Shown piece after piece: positions 43,868 to 54,700 of a stretch of 64,000 nt of DNA. The stretch is from PALSA-350 sp963794165 (GTDB lineage Bacteria > Acidobacteriota > Terriglobia > Terriglobales > Acidobacteriaceae). Numbering within the stretch: the stretch's first letter is position 1; the number at the start of each line of letters is the position of its first letter. Made by a program: the position numbers and the translations under genes. The stretch lies in the NCBI GenBank assembly GCA_963794165.1, contig CAWCCT010000012.1:992001-1056000 (forward strand). Direction: 5' to 3'. The notes under the pieces were generated by a model. That model saw nothing but the letters and a program-made list of their open reading frames with translations, made no database searches and was not told where the DNA came from.

Positions 43868-46105
43868 TTGCTTAGCTCGTTACCACGCTTTTGCAGAGGA
43901 ATCCTGGCTTGTGTTTGCGCCAGCGCCTGTCTCGCATCACCCGCCCAAGCGTCTTCGACGCCCTTTCCCTGGAGCGATTCCACCCTCAGCCCGACGCAGA
44001 GGGCAACACTAGTTCTTAAAGAGATGACGCTCGATGAAAAGATCGCCCTGGTCCATGGCCAAGGCATGCCCGGGGAGCGCCCTGGTCTCTCTGAAACGAA
44101 CGGTGGAGCGGGTTTCACAGTAGGGGTGCCGCGGCTTGGCATTCCAATGATCCAGATGGCCGATGCGGCCTATGGAGTAACTCGCAGCGAGGCCAACGGC
44201 CGCTATTCCACCGCCCTGCCGAGCAACCTGGGGTCGGCCTCTAGCTGGGATCCTCAATCGGCATATGAGTATGGCGCCCTGATTGCCACCGAACTGCGCG
44301 CTCAGGGCTACAACATGACGCTCGGCGGAGGCACCAACCTCACCCGGGAGCCCCGCAGTGGCCGCACCTTTGAATACATGGGCGAAGATCCTCTTCTGTC
44401 CGGAACCCTGGACGGAAATGTCATGCGTGGGGAGCAGGACCAGCATCTCATTGGAGACCTCAAGCACTATGCCCTCAACGACCAGGAGAATGGCCGCTAT
44501 GCGGTGAACGTCAACATCGACCAACGCTCCATGCGTGAATCGGATCTGCTGGCCTTCGAAATCGCGCTCGAAACCTCTCACGCGGCGGCGGTGATGTGCT
44601 CCTACAACCGGGTGAACGGCGACTACGCCTGCGAGAACGATTACCTCCTCCGCGACGTTCTCAAGAAGGATTTTAATTTCCAGGGATTTGTCATTTCCGA
44701 CTGGGGGGGAACCCACAGCGCCGCCAAGGCTTCGCATGCGGGGCTCGATATGGAGCAGCCTGACGACTTCTACTACGGCAGCAAGTTAAAGAAAGCAGTG
44801 GAATCCGGCGAGGTTTCGCAAGCCGAGCTTGACGACCACGTTTTCCGCATCCTGCGCGCTGAGTTTGCCGAAGGCCTGGTTGATTTTCCCATCAAGAAAC
44901 GCGTCGTTGACGTGAATCATGGCTTTGAGGTTGCTCAACGCCTGGCCGAGAAAAGCATCGTGTTGTTGCAGAACAAGGATGGGGTTCTTCCCCTTGACCC
45001 TGCGAAGGCGCAAACCATTGCCGTGATCGGAGGACATGCAGATGTTGGGGTGCTCTCCGGTGGAGGCTCGGCACAGGTCGATTCTCCGGGCGGGAACCCT
45101 GTTCCACCGCCTCCGGCCGGGAATGGGATCTTCGATGAGTTCATTCGTCCGGCATGGCTTCGCGATCCGCCGATGAAGGCGCTCCAGGCAGCTTTCCCAA
45201 AAGCGAAGGTGATCTACAACTCGGGCGACGACCCGGCCTCGGCCGCAGCCCTCGCTCGCACTGCGGATGCCGTCATCGTCTTCGGTTATCAATGGGAGAG
45301 CGAAACCAAGGACCTCGAGACTCTCAGTCTCGATCCGGCGCAAAATTCTCTTATCGAAACAGTAGCCGCCGCGAACCCGCATAGCATCGTGGTGCTTGAA
45401 ACTGGAAGTCCAGCGACTATGCCGTGGGCAGGAAAAGTGAGCGCCATCGTTGAAGCCTGGTACCCCGGTATACGCGGAGCCGAAGCACTTGCAGCGATTC
45501 TCTCCGGTGCGGTCAATCCCAGCGGCAAGCTGGCGGTCACTTTTCCTTTGCGCGACGCCGACCTGCCGCACCCCAACCTGGTAAAGCCGTCGCCTGCCTC
45601 CGAACCCACCAAGCAGGACAGCATGACGGAGACAATGGCGGAGATGGGTAGAGGCTTCCCTGCCTTCCAGACCTACTACGACGAAAAGCTGAAAGTCGGC
45701 TACAAGTGGTATGACGCCGAAAAGAAGGAAGTCCTTTTCCCCTTCGGCCACGGCCTCTCGTACACAACCTATAGCTATTCCTCTTTGGATGTTCAGCCCG
45801 GTGATCCCCTCACCGCCTCCTTCACGGTTAGGAATACTGGCCAGCGAGCGGGCGAAGAGATCGCACAGGTATATGCCTCGCTCCCCGATTCCGCAGGTGA
45901 GCCGCCGAGGCGCCTGGTTGGGTGGGCGAAGCTCTCGATCGCGGCCGGAGAAAGCTGCCAGGCGACGGTGCACATCGATCCCAAGCGGCTGAAGGTCTTC
46001 GACCAGGAGACGGACAGCTGGAAGCTGATTCCGGGCACCTACACCTTGTGGGCGGGGAGTTCTTCGCGGAATCTTCCGCTGCAGAAACAAATACAGATTC
46101 CCTAA
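43868..46105 (+). CDS. Exported beta-glucosidase, GH3 family
   Basis: A 745-residue glycoside hydrolase family 3 enzyme with a signal peptide (ILACVCASACLASPAQAS). The N-terminal barrel has GVPRLGIPMIQMADAAYGV, GGTNLTREPRSGRTFEYMGEDPLL, KHYALNDQE and VISDWGGTHS with the nucleophile Asp near 278. The second domain carries IAVIGGHADVGVLSGGGSAQV, and the fibronectin-III-like end has PFGHGLSYTTYSYS. It would cleave beta-glucosides in the periplasm. Start is TTG 43868 with GGAGAG upstream; no ATG is better placed. A single gene, with the promoter in the 227-bp divergent spacer. Confidence 0.92.
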   Translation: MLSSLPRFCRGILACVCASACLASPAQASSTPFPWSDSTLSPTQRATLVLKEMTLDEKIALVHGQGMPGERPGLSETNGGAGFTVGVPRLGIPMIQMADAAYGVTRSEANGRYSTALPSNLGSASSWDPQSAYEYGALIATELRAQGYNMTLGGGTNLTREPRSGRTFEYMGEDPLLSGTLDGNVMRGEQDQHLIGDLKHYALNDQENGRYAVNVNIDQRSMRESDLLAFEIALETSHAAAVMCSYNRVNGDYACENDYLLRDVLKKDFNFQGFVISDWGGTHSAAKASHAGLDMEQPDDFYYGSKLKKAVESGEVSQAELDDHVFRILRAEFAEGLVDFPIKKRVVDVNHGFEVAQRLAEKSIVLLQNKDGVLPLDPAKAQTIAVIGGHADVGVLSGGGSAQVDSPGGNPVPPPPAGNGIFDEFIRPAWLRDPPMKALQAAFPKAKVIYNSGDDPASAAALARTADAVIVFGYQWESETKDLETLSLDPAQNSLIETVAAANPHSIVVLETGSPATMPWAGKVSAIVEAWYPGIRGAEALAAILSGAVNPSGKLAVTFPLRDADLPHPNLVKPSPASEPTKQDSMTETMAEMGRGFPAFQTYYDEKLKVGYKWYDAEKKEVLFPFGHGLSYTTYSYSSLDVQPGDPLTASFTVRNTGQRAGEEIAQVYASLPDSAGEPPRRLVGWAKLSIAAGESCQATVHIDPKRLKVFDQETDSWKLIPGTYTLWAGSSSRNLPLQKQIQIP

Positions 46106-46131
46106 TCGCCTTCCGAGTCAGGGTCGGAACA

Positions 46132-46185
46132 GGCGACAGAAACCCTGCGGTCCGGTGCTTTGTATCAGGGCCCGACTTTTAGTCG
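46132..46185. repeat. Repeat family F, short copy
   Basis: GGTGCTTTGTATCAGGGCCC followed by GACTTTTAGTCGG, matching the block at 2054-2145. The second hairpin is missing here. Confidence 0.7.
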
Positions 46186-46331
46186 GCGTCTGCGTGAGAA
46201 CTCCCGAATCGCCGAGATCAGGACGATCAATCAGTCCCGGAGGAACATCTGAGCCCAGGGCGCAGCCCCCACGCGCTAATTCGTTTGGCAGACGATAGAA
46301 ATCCAAGAAGACGCTGATTGTTTGGATCGTC

Positions 46332-46765
46332 AACTCGCCACAAAATCGTCATCCTGAGCGAAGCGCTTCACTGATTTATCGCGTGACACAGGGCTTGGTG
46401 GCGCGCAGTCGAAGGACCTCGAGGATGCTCATCTTAGCCATGCTGCTCCGAGCTTTTCAACCGCCGAAGCCCGCATCCAGGGGGAGCGGCCACGGTCTTT
46501 CCCCGGGGGTCCAGAACAAGAACTGCTGCATCTTGCATCTCGTTCTCTGGCTTCGGTGGTCGAAAAGGTATGAGCAGCATGGGCAAACTGAGCATCCTCG
46601 AGGTCCTTCGACTGCGCGCCATCAAGCCCTGTATCACGCGATAAATCCGTGAGGCGCTTCGCTCAGGATGACGTTTTTGTGGCGAGTTTGACGAAAAACA
46701 CCCAAAACAAGGTAGCGCTTGTGGGCGTAGTCCTGGACAATTTCATGCGTCCCTGCGGGACTGAG
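46332..46765. repeat. Repeat family D in a giant inverted pair
   Basis: Left arm 46332-46460 and right arm about 46560-46683 are inverted and nearly identical. Left reads CACAAAATCGTCATCCTGAG, later GTGACACAGGGCTTGGTGG and CGCAGTCGAAGGACCTCGAG; right is the reverse of that order. The loop of about 100 bp is unique. The right arm continues to about 46765 with sequence shared with the copy at 2190-2460. Short open frames here are mirror images of each other and are not genes. Confidence 0.85.
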
Positions 46766-47120
46766 GCGGCTAAATGCGAGTTCTCACGCAGACTATTTAG
46801 CCGCTGGGGGCGGCTTTCTACTCGTAACAGCGACTTTTCCGCAGCCTGTTCAGCCGTGCCATAAAAGATGCCAGCTCTCGTCAACCAAAAGTAACCCCCG
46901 AACGATAACCGGCGGCGCAAAAAAGCGTCTCAGCGGCCAACCCGGTTTCTCGAGTGTTATATCCTGTTAGTAGACGATTTCGGCAGCCGGCGGACTCTCG
47001 CGTCTCCGCTCGGTAGCCGGCAGTTGCCGGTAGTTTCGGCCTTAGGCGCGAGCGAAGGACAGCTTCAAAGCTGTCCGGTGTCCCACCCGATCCCTGTCTA
47101 CAAATAAGCCAATTTAACCC
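46766..47120. other. Non-coding spacer, possible structured RNA
   Basis: There is no gene in these 355 bp. The hairpin GACAGCTTCAAAGCTGTC is at about 47058-47075. Upstream, several GCCGG-containing segments (46984-47035) could pair with each other. It is directly followed by a rho-independent terminator, although no gene precedes it on this strand. Confidence 0.4.
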
Positions 47121-47142
47121 TCCCGCCGCCGCGGGATTTTTT
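47121..47142 (+). terminator. Rho-independent terminator before the terminase-like gene
   Basis: The stem TCCCGC/GCGGGA with loop CGCC is followed by six T residues. It lies 19 bp before the ATG of the next gene and could end a leader or small RNA transcript. Confidence 0.7.
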
Positions 47143-47161
47143 ATGCTTCCTGGAGACACCT

Positions 47162-47887
47162 ATGCCTAAAAATAAAGTGAACGACCCCATCACCGATCAG
47201 GAAATAGCCTTTGCCCGCCTGGTCCTCTCTGGCGCCATGACCGACCGTCAAGCCGCCGAAGCCGTCGGCCTCAACCCCGACTCCGCCGCCTACACCAAAG
47301 CCAAGCCCCGTGTCCGCGCCTACATGCTCGAGCACCGCGCCGCCGTGCAGCAACAGCTCGCCCAGCAGGAGGCTGAGGGACTGCATCGCCTGAATCTGGA
47401 CCGCGAACAAGTACTGGCCCGCCTCTGGGAAATCGCCAACCTCAGCCCCGAGATGACTCGAGGCAGCATCACCGGCCAGGTCAAAGCCCTCTCCATGATC
47501 GTGGCCATGCAAAACTTCATCCCCGACCGTCCCGCGGTTTCCTCCGAGAAAAAATCTCCGCCTGCGCCAATCCACCACCAAATCTATGCCGCCGCTTGCC
47601 CGCCCCGCCCGTCCCGGCATGCCGTGGAGCCTGCCGTGGGGCTAAACAAAGAAGAAGATTCGCCTGCCGTCCCTGCCTGTCCCGGCGAGCCGTGGAAGCC
47701 CGAGTCCGCTTCCAGCTCGGCGGACGAGGCGCCTCCGAACCCTAGCCCCAGCCCGTCCGCCTTCGCCAACCCGGTTAGCTATTTTGAAGCACCGCCAATG
47801 GCCTCTTACATCCCCGGCCGCGCTTCTGTTCCAAACATGAGAATGGGTTTCTCTCTAAAAAAGAACCCCCATGCCCATCCCCGCTGA
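47162..47887 (+). CDS. Terminase-small-subunit-like HTH protein, orphan
   Basis: A 241-residue protein. Its first 120 residues contain a helix-turn-helix (LSGAMTDRQAAEAVGLNPDS) and KPRVRAYMLEHRAAVQQQL, as in the DNA-binding domain of phage terminase small subunits. The second half is a disordered Pro/Ser/Glu-rich tail that ends in basic residues. No terminase large subunit, portal or integrase is nearby, so it is either a remnant or a host-adopted DNA-binding protein. CTGGAGACACCT precedes the ATG. The close terminator upstream (47121-47142) suggests regulation by attenuation. Confidence 0.6.
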   Translation: MPKNKVNDPITDQEIAFARLVLSGAMTDRQAAEAVGLNPDSAAYTKAKPRVRAYMLEHRAAVQQQLAQQEAEGLHRLNLDREQVLARLWEIANLSPEMTRGSITGQVKALSMIVAMQNFIPDRPAVSSEKKSPPAPIHHQIYAAACPPRPSRHAVEPAVGLNKEEDSPAVPACPGEPWKPESASSSADEAPPNPSPSPSAFANPVSYFEAPPMASYIPGRASVPNMRMGFSLKKNPHAHPR

Positions 47888-48148
47888 GCTACCAATCCCC
47901 AAAAAGGACCCAAAAATATCGAATTTTATAAATACCGGCCAGTTAAGCCGACACCGCGTTCGTCGTCCTGATCCTACCCAGGACTGTCGTCCCGGACTAC
48001 AGAACTGAGTCCGGGTCTCACCCCGGCTCTAAAGCTCAGAATCGCTGCGCCTCAACGGCCCACTGAAGAGGCTGCGGAAGAACTCTCTTCTGAAGGGTAC
48101 GGGCTTTAGAGGCTGCGTGAGAACTAGAGTAAACAAACTGGAGTCACC
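47888..48148. other. Spacer without recognisable genes
   Basis: The sequence includes AT-rich TATCGAATTTTATAAATACC at 47916-47935, unusually AT-rich for this window. No gene or clear hairpin is seen. Confidence 0.3.
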
Positions 48149-48393
48149 TCCACTCCGCGCTCCGGTGCTTTGTATCAGGGCCCGACTTTAGTCGGGCCGC
48201 AAAGAGTTGAAAGAAATTGGGCTTTAGCCCCTGAGGGCAATTGCATTCGACGGAACCGCCCCCTCTGGCTAAAGCCGATCTCATTTCACATGTGTACGTA
48301 CGGCCTAAAGGCCGTACGTACACAAAATTAGGTTTTCCGCAGCCTCTGAAGTCGTGCCCTGATACAAGTACGGAAGCGCGGAGTGGAGGGCAA
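48149..48393. repeat. Repeat family F, copy with inverted end
   Basis: The block 48149-48238 repeats that at 2054-2145 in order. After it comes a tandem palindrome CGGCCTAAAGGCCG near 48300, and the inverted partner of the left end, CCCTGATACAAGTACGGAAG, at about 48357-48376. The pair of ends makes this an inverted-repeat-bounded element of about 245 bp. Confidence 0.75.
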
Positions 48394-48498
48394 CTCCGCC
48401 AGCTAAACGGCTTTCTCCTTGACAGCTTAGGAGTGTCGGCGTAGTCTCCTAATCATCTTAGGGGAAAGGTGTCCTTCCTCCTTAGAACCAGGGGAAAC

Positions 48499-51163
48499 AT
48501 GAAACTCCTCGACTCGCTTCGCTTTCGCGTCGCCGCACTTTTCCATCCTTCCCGGGTAGATGCAGAGATGGGGGAGGAGCTTCAGTCGCATATCCAGCTC
48601 CGCGCTGACGATCTAGAGCGTTCCGGCCTTTCCCGGTTGGAAGCCGAGCGGCGTGCGCGAATCAGGATTCGGCGGACGTGAGAAGTACAAGGAAGAATGC
48701 CATGAAGCGCTAGGCAACCATCTTCTCGAGACTTTTATTCAGGATGTGCGCTTCAGCCTACGCGTGCTGCGCCAATCGCCCGGATTTAGCATTGCCGCTG
48801 TTTTAACGCTGGCGTTGGCCATCGGCGCAAACGCGGTGGTGTTCAGTATGTTCAATAGCCTGGCGCTCCGCCCGCTCAATGTGCCCCAGTCGCAGAGCCT
48901 TTACGCAATTCAGCGCGGGAACGAAAAGTACATCCTGCAGTCGTATCCCGACTATCTCGATCTGCGCGATCGTAACCGCAGCTTCGATGGCTTGGCGGCC
49001 TACACTATCGTGCAAGCCGCGTTGGATACGGGCAAAGATCCATCCCAGGTCTGGCTTTATGAAGTGAGCGGGAACTACTTCGACGCTTTACGCATTCAGC
49101 CGTATCTTGGCCATTTCTTTCACGGCTCCGACGAGCATGGCGCCAATAGCGCTCCGTACATCGTCCTCACCTACGCCTATTGGCACAACCATTTTCAGGA
49201 TGATCGCGGAGTCGTAGGCCGTGTTGTCCAGCTGAACAAGCATCCTTTCACTATCCTCGGTGTGGCGCCGCCTGAGTTCCACGGGACTCTGATGATTTAC
49301 TCTCCGGATTTCTTTGTGCCGATGGTGAACGCGGAGCAGATAGAAAGGGTGAGTTTCCTGAATGCTCGCGGAGAGCGATGGGTGTTTGAGGTACTGGGAC
49401 ATCTGAAGGCGGGAGTCACTCCGGAGCAGGCGGTCGCAGACCTGAACTCGGTTGGTTCCTATCTGGGAAGGACCTATCCCAAGGACGATGGCTTGACGAG
49501 CTTTTCTTTGGTCCGTCCCGCTTTGCATGGCGACTTCTTTGCGCCCGCAATTCGAGCATTTTTAGCAGGGTTGATGCTGCTGGCGGGATTGATTCTACTG
49601 GCGGCCTGTGCCAACCTCGGCAGCCTGTTTGCCGCACGCGCCGCCGACCGTGGGAGGGAAGTTGCTTTGCGGCTCGCACTGGGTTCGAGCCGCAATCGCA
49701 TTCTTCGCCAGCTCTTCACCGAGGCGGTGCTGATTTCGGTCGTCGGAGGGATTGTCGGGCTTCTGGGCAGCGTCGCCCTGTTGCACGAGTTAAGCGCGTG
49801 GCGGCCGTTTCCCAGATATCCCATGCATGTGCCGGTGGAACCGGACGCACATGTGTATGCTGTCGCTTTGCTGCTGACCTTAGTGAGCGGATTCCTCTTC
49901 GGCGCAGTCCCGGTGAAGCAGATACTCCGCACCAATCCGTACGATGTCATCAAATCCGGGTCGACCGGGTCGCAGAGGCTGGGGCGGAAGATCACCGCCC
50001 GAGACGTGTTGCTGGTGGTGCAAATTGCCATCTGCGCCGTGCTGGTCACTTCTTCGATGGTCGCAGTCCTTGGATTGCTGCGCTCCCTGCACGGGAACTT
50101 CGGCTTCGAACCTCGTAACGTCATGCTGGCAAATACAGATCTGGGTATGGCCGGTTACAGCGACGACCGCGTACCCGCAATGCAAAAGCGCATGCTCGAC
50201 GCAGTGGGATCAATTCCTGGAGTAAGCTCGGTCGGATTGGTGGGTCCGTGTCAACCTTTAACCATGGGGGGTGTCATGCCACTGGTCTTCAACGACAAAA
50301 CCTCTGATATGAGAGAGTCGAATGCCGCGGCGAAAGCCTTCATGTACAACAAATCTCCTGAATACTTCCAGGCGGCGGGCACTGCCCTGCTGGCGGGAAG
50401 GGGTCTGTCCTGGCACGATGACAAAACCTCTCCGCGCGTAGCGATAGTCAATCGTACCTTTGCCGCCAAAATTTTCGGCTCCATACCGAATGCGCTGGGC
50501 GGACACTTCAAGATGAAGGATGGAATGCGAGTAGAAGTCGTGGGTATTGTCGAAGACGGAAAATACTTCAATCTCGCCGAAGAGCCACAGCCGGCCATCT
50601 TTCTTCCCATCCTGCAATCTCCAGCGAGTGTGTCCTGGCTGGTGGTGCGTTCGGACCGCGATCCGCAGCAAGTGGTAGCAGCCATACGAAGTAAGCTGCG
50701 GGAATTGGATGCGGGGCTTCCGGTGTATATCCAACCGTGGAGCAAGGAAATGGACGGAGCCCTCTTCGCTTCCCGTGTGGCGACGGTGTCGTTGGGTGTG
50801 TTGGGCATCATGGGCGCCATGCTGTCGATCACCGGCATCTTTGGAATGGCGGCGTACTCTGTGAGCAAGCGGCTGCGCGAACTGGGCATTCGTATCGCCG
50901 TCGGCGCGCGCCGCACGGAAGTGTTACAGGCAGCGTTGGGGCGAGCCTTCAAATTGCTGGCAATTGGTTCGGCGGCAGGATTGTTCCTGGGACTCCTGGC
51001 GACCCGGGTGCTCGCTTTCATCGTGTATCAGGCCACTCCCCGTGATCCGCTCGTGTTAGCTGGCGTCGTTCTCGCGATGTCTTTGCTGGGGCTATTCGCT
51101 ACGTGGATTCCGGCGCAACGAGCGCTGTCGATTGATCCTGTGATACTGCTTCGAGCGGAGTGA
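48499..51163 (+). pseudogene. FtsX/MacB-like permease, broken by one frameshift
   Basis: An ABC permease of the ADOP/FtsX type common in Acidobacteriota. The N-terminal MKLLDSLRFRVAALFHPSRVD and HIQLRADDLERSGL lie in one frame from ATG 48499 (GGGGAAAC upstream). After RRARI the protein continues as FGGREKYKEE in the next frame, so one extra base near 48667 is enough to break it. The long frame from 48653 then has the permease core: FSIAAVLTLALAIGANAVVF, two MacB-type periplasmic domains, internal FtsX domains with LILLAACANLGSLFAARA, and the C-terminal RELGIRIAVGARRTEVLQ and LSIDPVILLRAE. About 885 residues if repaired. No ATPase is adjacent. Confidence 0.8.
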
Positions 51164-51228
51164 AACGGAAAAAAGGTTACGTCGTCCTGGCTACACTCAG
51201 ACAAAGGCAGGGGTAGCAGAGCGGTAGA

Positions 51229-51463
51229 GTCTGCGTGAGAACCCCCTGGACAAGGTGATGGGTGCCCCAGGTCTCGCTTTTGAGACCTGGGATCCTTCAC
51301 GCAAATGCCGGGCAGACCAAATTGGAGAACTCTAACTGCGAGAAGGCCCTAGGTACTGATACCAACTCGGTTCCTCCGGCATCTGCGTGGCGGATCCCAG
51401 GTCTCAAAAGCGAGACCTGGGGGCACCCATCACCTTGTCCAGGAGGTTCTCACACAGACTCTT
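51229..51463. repeat. Repeat family C, full inverted pair
   Basis: Left arm 51229-51312: GTCTGCGTGAGAACCCCCTG, then GGTGATGGGTGCCCCAGGTC with the hairpin TCTCGCTTTTGAGACC. Right arm 51380-51463 is its reverse, ending AGGAGGTTCTCACACAGACT. The middle is unique. The stem resembles family A (GGTGCCCC core) but the variable stem is AGGTCTCGC rather than ACATCTCGC. Confidence 0.9.
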
Positions 51464-51643
51464 CCGGACTGGGCCAACGTTTGGCGGTCGGCCCTCCGGG
51501 CCTTGCCTCGGTTGTACACCATCCTTCCGATCTAACCCGGCACGGTACAAGTCGTCGTGACCGGTGAAGCAAAGCGGGTAAAAGCTAGTTAGGACAAGTG
51601 TGACCTCAGACCGTCCCTATGGAACTGATTGATCGCCCTGATG

Positions 51644-51686
51644 AAAAACAAAAGAGCCGGATGGCAAACTACGCCGGCCGGCTCTT
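51644..51686 (-). terminator. Terminator of the second TonB receptor
   Basis: On the minus strand AAGAGCCGG and CCGGCTCTT form a 9-bp stem, followed by TTTTGTTTTT. It begins 18 bp after the receptor stop codon. Confidence 0.85.
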
Positions 51687-51704
51687 ACTTAACGTCGAGT
51701 TAGG

Positions 51705-54700
51705 CTAGAAAGTTAGTTGCAGCGACATCTGGATCTGCCGCGGGCTACCGATGGTGTGGCTGATGAAGCCCAGGCCGCTGGGGCAGTTGTAGAAGCTGGT
51801 GTTGGTCTGGCTGCCGTCGGACATGCAGCCGGTTGGTTGCACCGTCTCGCCCACGTTTGGCGTGACGTTGTAATTCTCATTTTGGAATACTTCGTTTCCT
51901 GGGATGTCGAAGCTGGGGGTGTTGGTCAGGTTATAAACGTCAAACGTGTACTTAAGGTTCACCCGTTCCGTGATGTTGGTCATCTTAACCAGCGATATGT
52001 CGGCCCGTTTTTGGCTGCCCTGGCGGAAGATGTTGCGCTGGCCGGTGGTGAAGTCGGTCTCAAATGTATCTCCAGCAGGGACAGCGGAGAACTTGGAACT
52101 GGATGCGGTGACCACCGGAGTATAAAAGCAGGTTGGATTCAGCGCTGGACCTTTGGTGAAGAAAGCTCCGGAATATCCGGTCGACTCGGCCTTCTTCGGT
52201 GAGCACTGGGAGTAGTTGAGAGGCACGATGGGATTGGTGATCCCGTCAAAGACGCTGTAGTAGAGGCTGCCGACGGCGCCCGTGTAGTCGACGACGCTGT
52301 ACGGTTGCCCGCTCTGCAGCACCGTCAAGCCAACTATCGACCATCCATTCGTGAAGCGGCCGGCAAGCGTGGACTTACCATAGAAATCGCGCACTTGGTA
52401 GACGTAATTGAAGTTGACCACATGAGTGCGGTCAAAGTCGGAAGAAGCGTAGCCGTCGCGCAGATTGAGCGGATTATTGCCGTTGTAGAACAGCCCCAGG
52501 GCGCTCTGTTCGTCCAGGGCATGCGAGTAAGTGTAGGACAGGCCCACCTGAAGGCCATGGCTCATGCGCTTCTCGATATGCGCCTGCAGCGCGTTGTAGG
52601 CGGAAACGCCGGCCGCCTTGTAGTCGATGGACTCGGCGGCGTAGCCGATATAGGGAACGCGGAGGTCGATATTGCCGCCTTCGTAGTTGAGCAGGGCGGT
52701 TGTTCCATCTCCCAGCTGAAGGTAGCTCCCGTCGGCGTTCAGGGGGGTGTAGCCGTACGAGTAGTTTTGCGAATGGAGCGGAGCTGTAGGTGAAGCAATG
52801 TTGGGCTGGTTGAACGGGACGGGAATTACCTGGTGACGTCCTACCTTGCCAACGTAGCCGACCTCGATTGCCAGATCGTTGCGCGGCTGCCACTGCAGAT
52901 CGAGAGTGTAATTAATCGAGTAAGGGAGTTTGTTCTTTCTATCGTAGACACCAAGGGATACCGGCTGCCCACCGTTGATGATCGAGGTCGCATTGGGAAG
53001 GTAAGCAGCGAAATCCGACGCGTTAGCGTTGGTAGGCGCGGGGTTTTGGATGTTGGTGTAAGGGAATTCCAGAGAGCCCGAAGTGCCGCCGCCGCAAGTG
53101 GGGATGTAGTACTGGTACAAGCTCGCGGTGGGACAGTTTTGGGTAGTGACGAAGGGTACCTGTTGATTGACTCCGAATGGTCCTCCCGTGACTTCACCGA
53201 TGGCATAACCAGGGGAGAAGTAACTGAAAAGCTCGCCGCGATCATAGTAAATGCCCGTGCCCGCGCGGATGACGACCTTGTTGTTGAATTTTGTTGGCTC
53301 CCATGCTGCGCCGATGCGCGGCGCGATGCCCCACTGGCGGCCGGTGAGCGTGGTGTTGCTGATTCCCTGAGTTCCATTTTTGTTATTGCCGGCGATGACG
53401 AATCCGCTCTGGGTAGCTCCAAGAGATCCGGCTGACTCGCCGGCCGGCAATGGGCCGGTGGGTGTGATGTAGGAGTAAAGGGAGGGATCAAAGTTAAAAA
53501 TTCGTCCGTACTTCTCGGTGAGGCCGCCGTCCCAGTCGTACCGGATGCCGGCGGTGAGAGTGAGGTTCGGCTTCACCTGGAATTTGTCCTGCAAAAAGAG
53601 TCCGAGCTCGTTGGCCCGGTAGTAACGGTTGGCATCGCCCTGCAGGAACGTGGTGACGTTGAAGTCGTAATTGGTGGTGACCAACCCTTGCATGAACTGG
53701 TTTAAATCGGTGGATGCAACCGTGCCCGTGTTGGTCCGGTGGTCAATGGTGTTGAGCTGGGTGAAGCTATAGCTGCCGCCGAAGCCGATGGCGTGTTTGC
53801 CGCGCGTCCAGATCGCATTTCCTGAGGGCTGCAGACGGTTCTGGTAGACGCCTGTATTTGTTCCCTGCGAGGTGGCGTTGGGGCCGATATTCAGCGCGTC
53901 ACTCGGCGCTCCCGGCAACTTGTAATCGCCGAGCGCGTGCACAATCGAAACTCCAGGAAAATAGTTCGAGCCAAAGGTGTCGATGGAGGCGGATGGATAG
54001 GAGCCTCCGGGGATATCGGACGGCCCGAAGGCCTGTTGGTTGGTGCTAAAGAGCCTTTCTCGTATGTAGCCCAGGGTCTCCTGCGTGCTGAGGTTGGATC
54101 TGGCCAGATAGGTATTGTTGATGGAGAAGACCTGCGCACCGGCGGCAAGACGCTGGTCGAAGCCGGGGACGTTGGAAAAAGCGTAAGGAGCAGTCGTGGG
54201 GTCGTTCTGATAGTAGTACTTCAGGGCCAGCGTGTCTTTGCTGGTGGCGTTGTAGTCGACGTTCGCCACGACCTGGTCGGCGATAAAGTAGGCTGCCCCA
54301 GGAATGAATGCGTTGTCACTGTGGGTTGGGGTGAAGGTGACGTTTTGCGCATTCGGGATTAGCCATTTTCCGGGCTCACCCTTAACTGCGGGCGAATTGA
54401 ACAGCGCGAGCGCCACCGGGTCGATGCTTCCGGAAAATGGAACTCCTGGCTCGGCGGCCTGGGTGATCGCGGCCAACGCCTGCGGGCTGCGATCGTCGGT
54501 CAGGCCGACCGGTACGTCGAGAAAGGAGTCGCCAATCTCGGCATCGCTGACGTGAAGATGTTGATAGGCCAGAAAGCCAAAAAGCTTGTCTTTGATGATC
54601 GGACCGCCAACGGTACCTCCGAGGGTGTAACGGTGCAGCTGCGGAACTTTGTCGGCTGCCGGAACATCGTCATCCTGGTTGAAGAAGAAGGGCGCCGCGT

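Noticed and set aside
46434..46637. A 67-residue open frame (and its plus-strand mirror) in the inverted repeat
   Set aside because: The two frames are mirror copies of the same repeat sequence.
51205..51235. A tRNA-like D-arm (GGTAGCAGAGCGGTAGAGTC)
   Set aside because: No T-arm with GGTTCGA and no acceptor stem follow; the downstream sequence is a repeat arm. It is at most a fragment.
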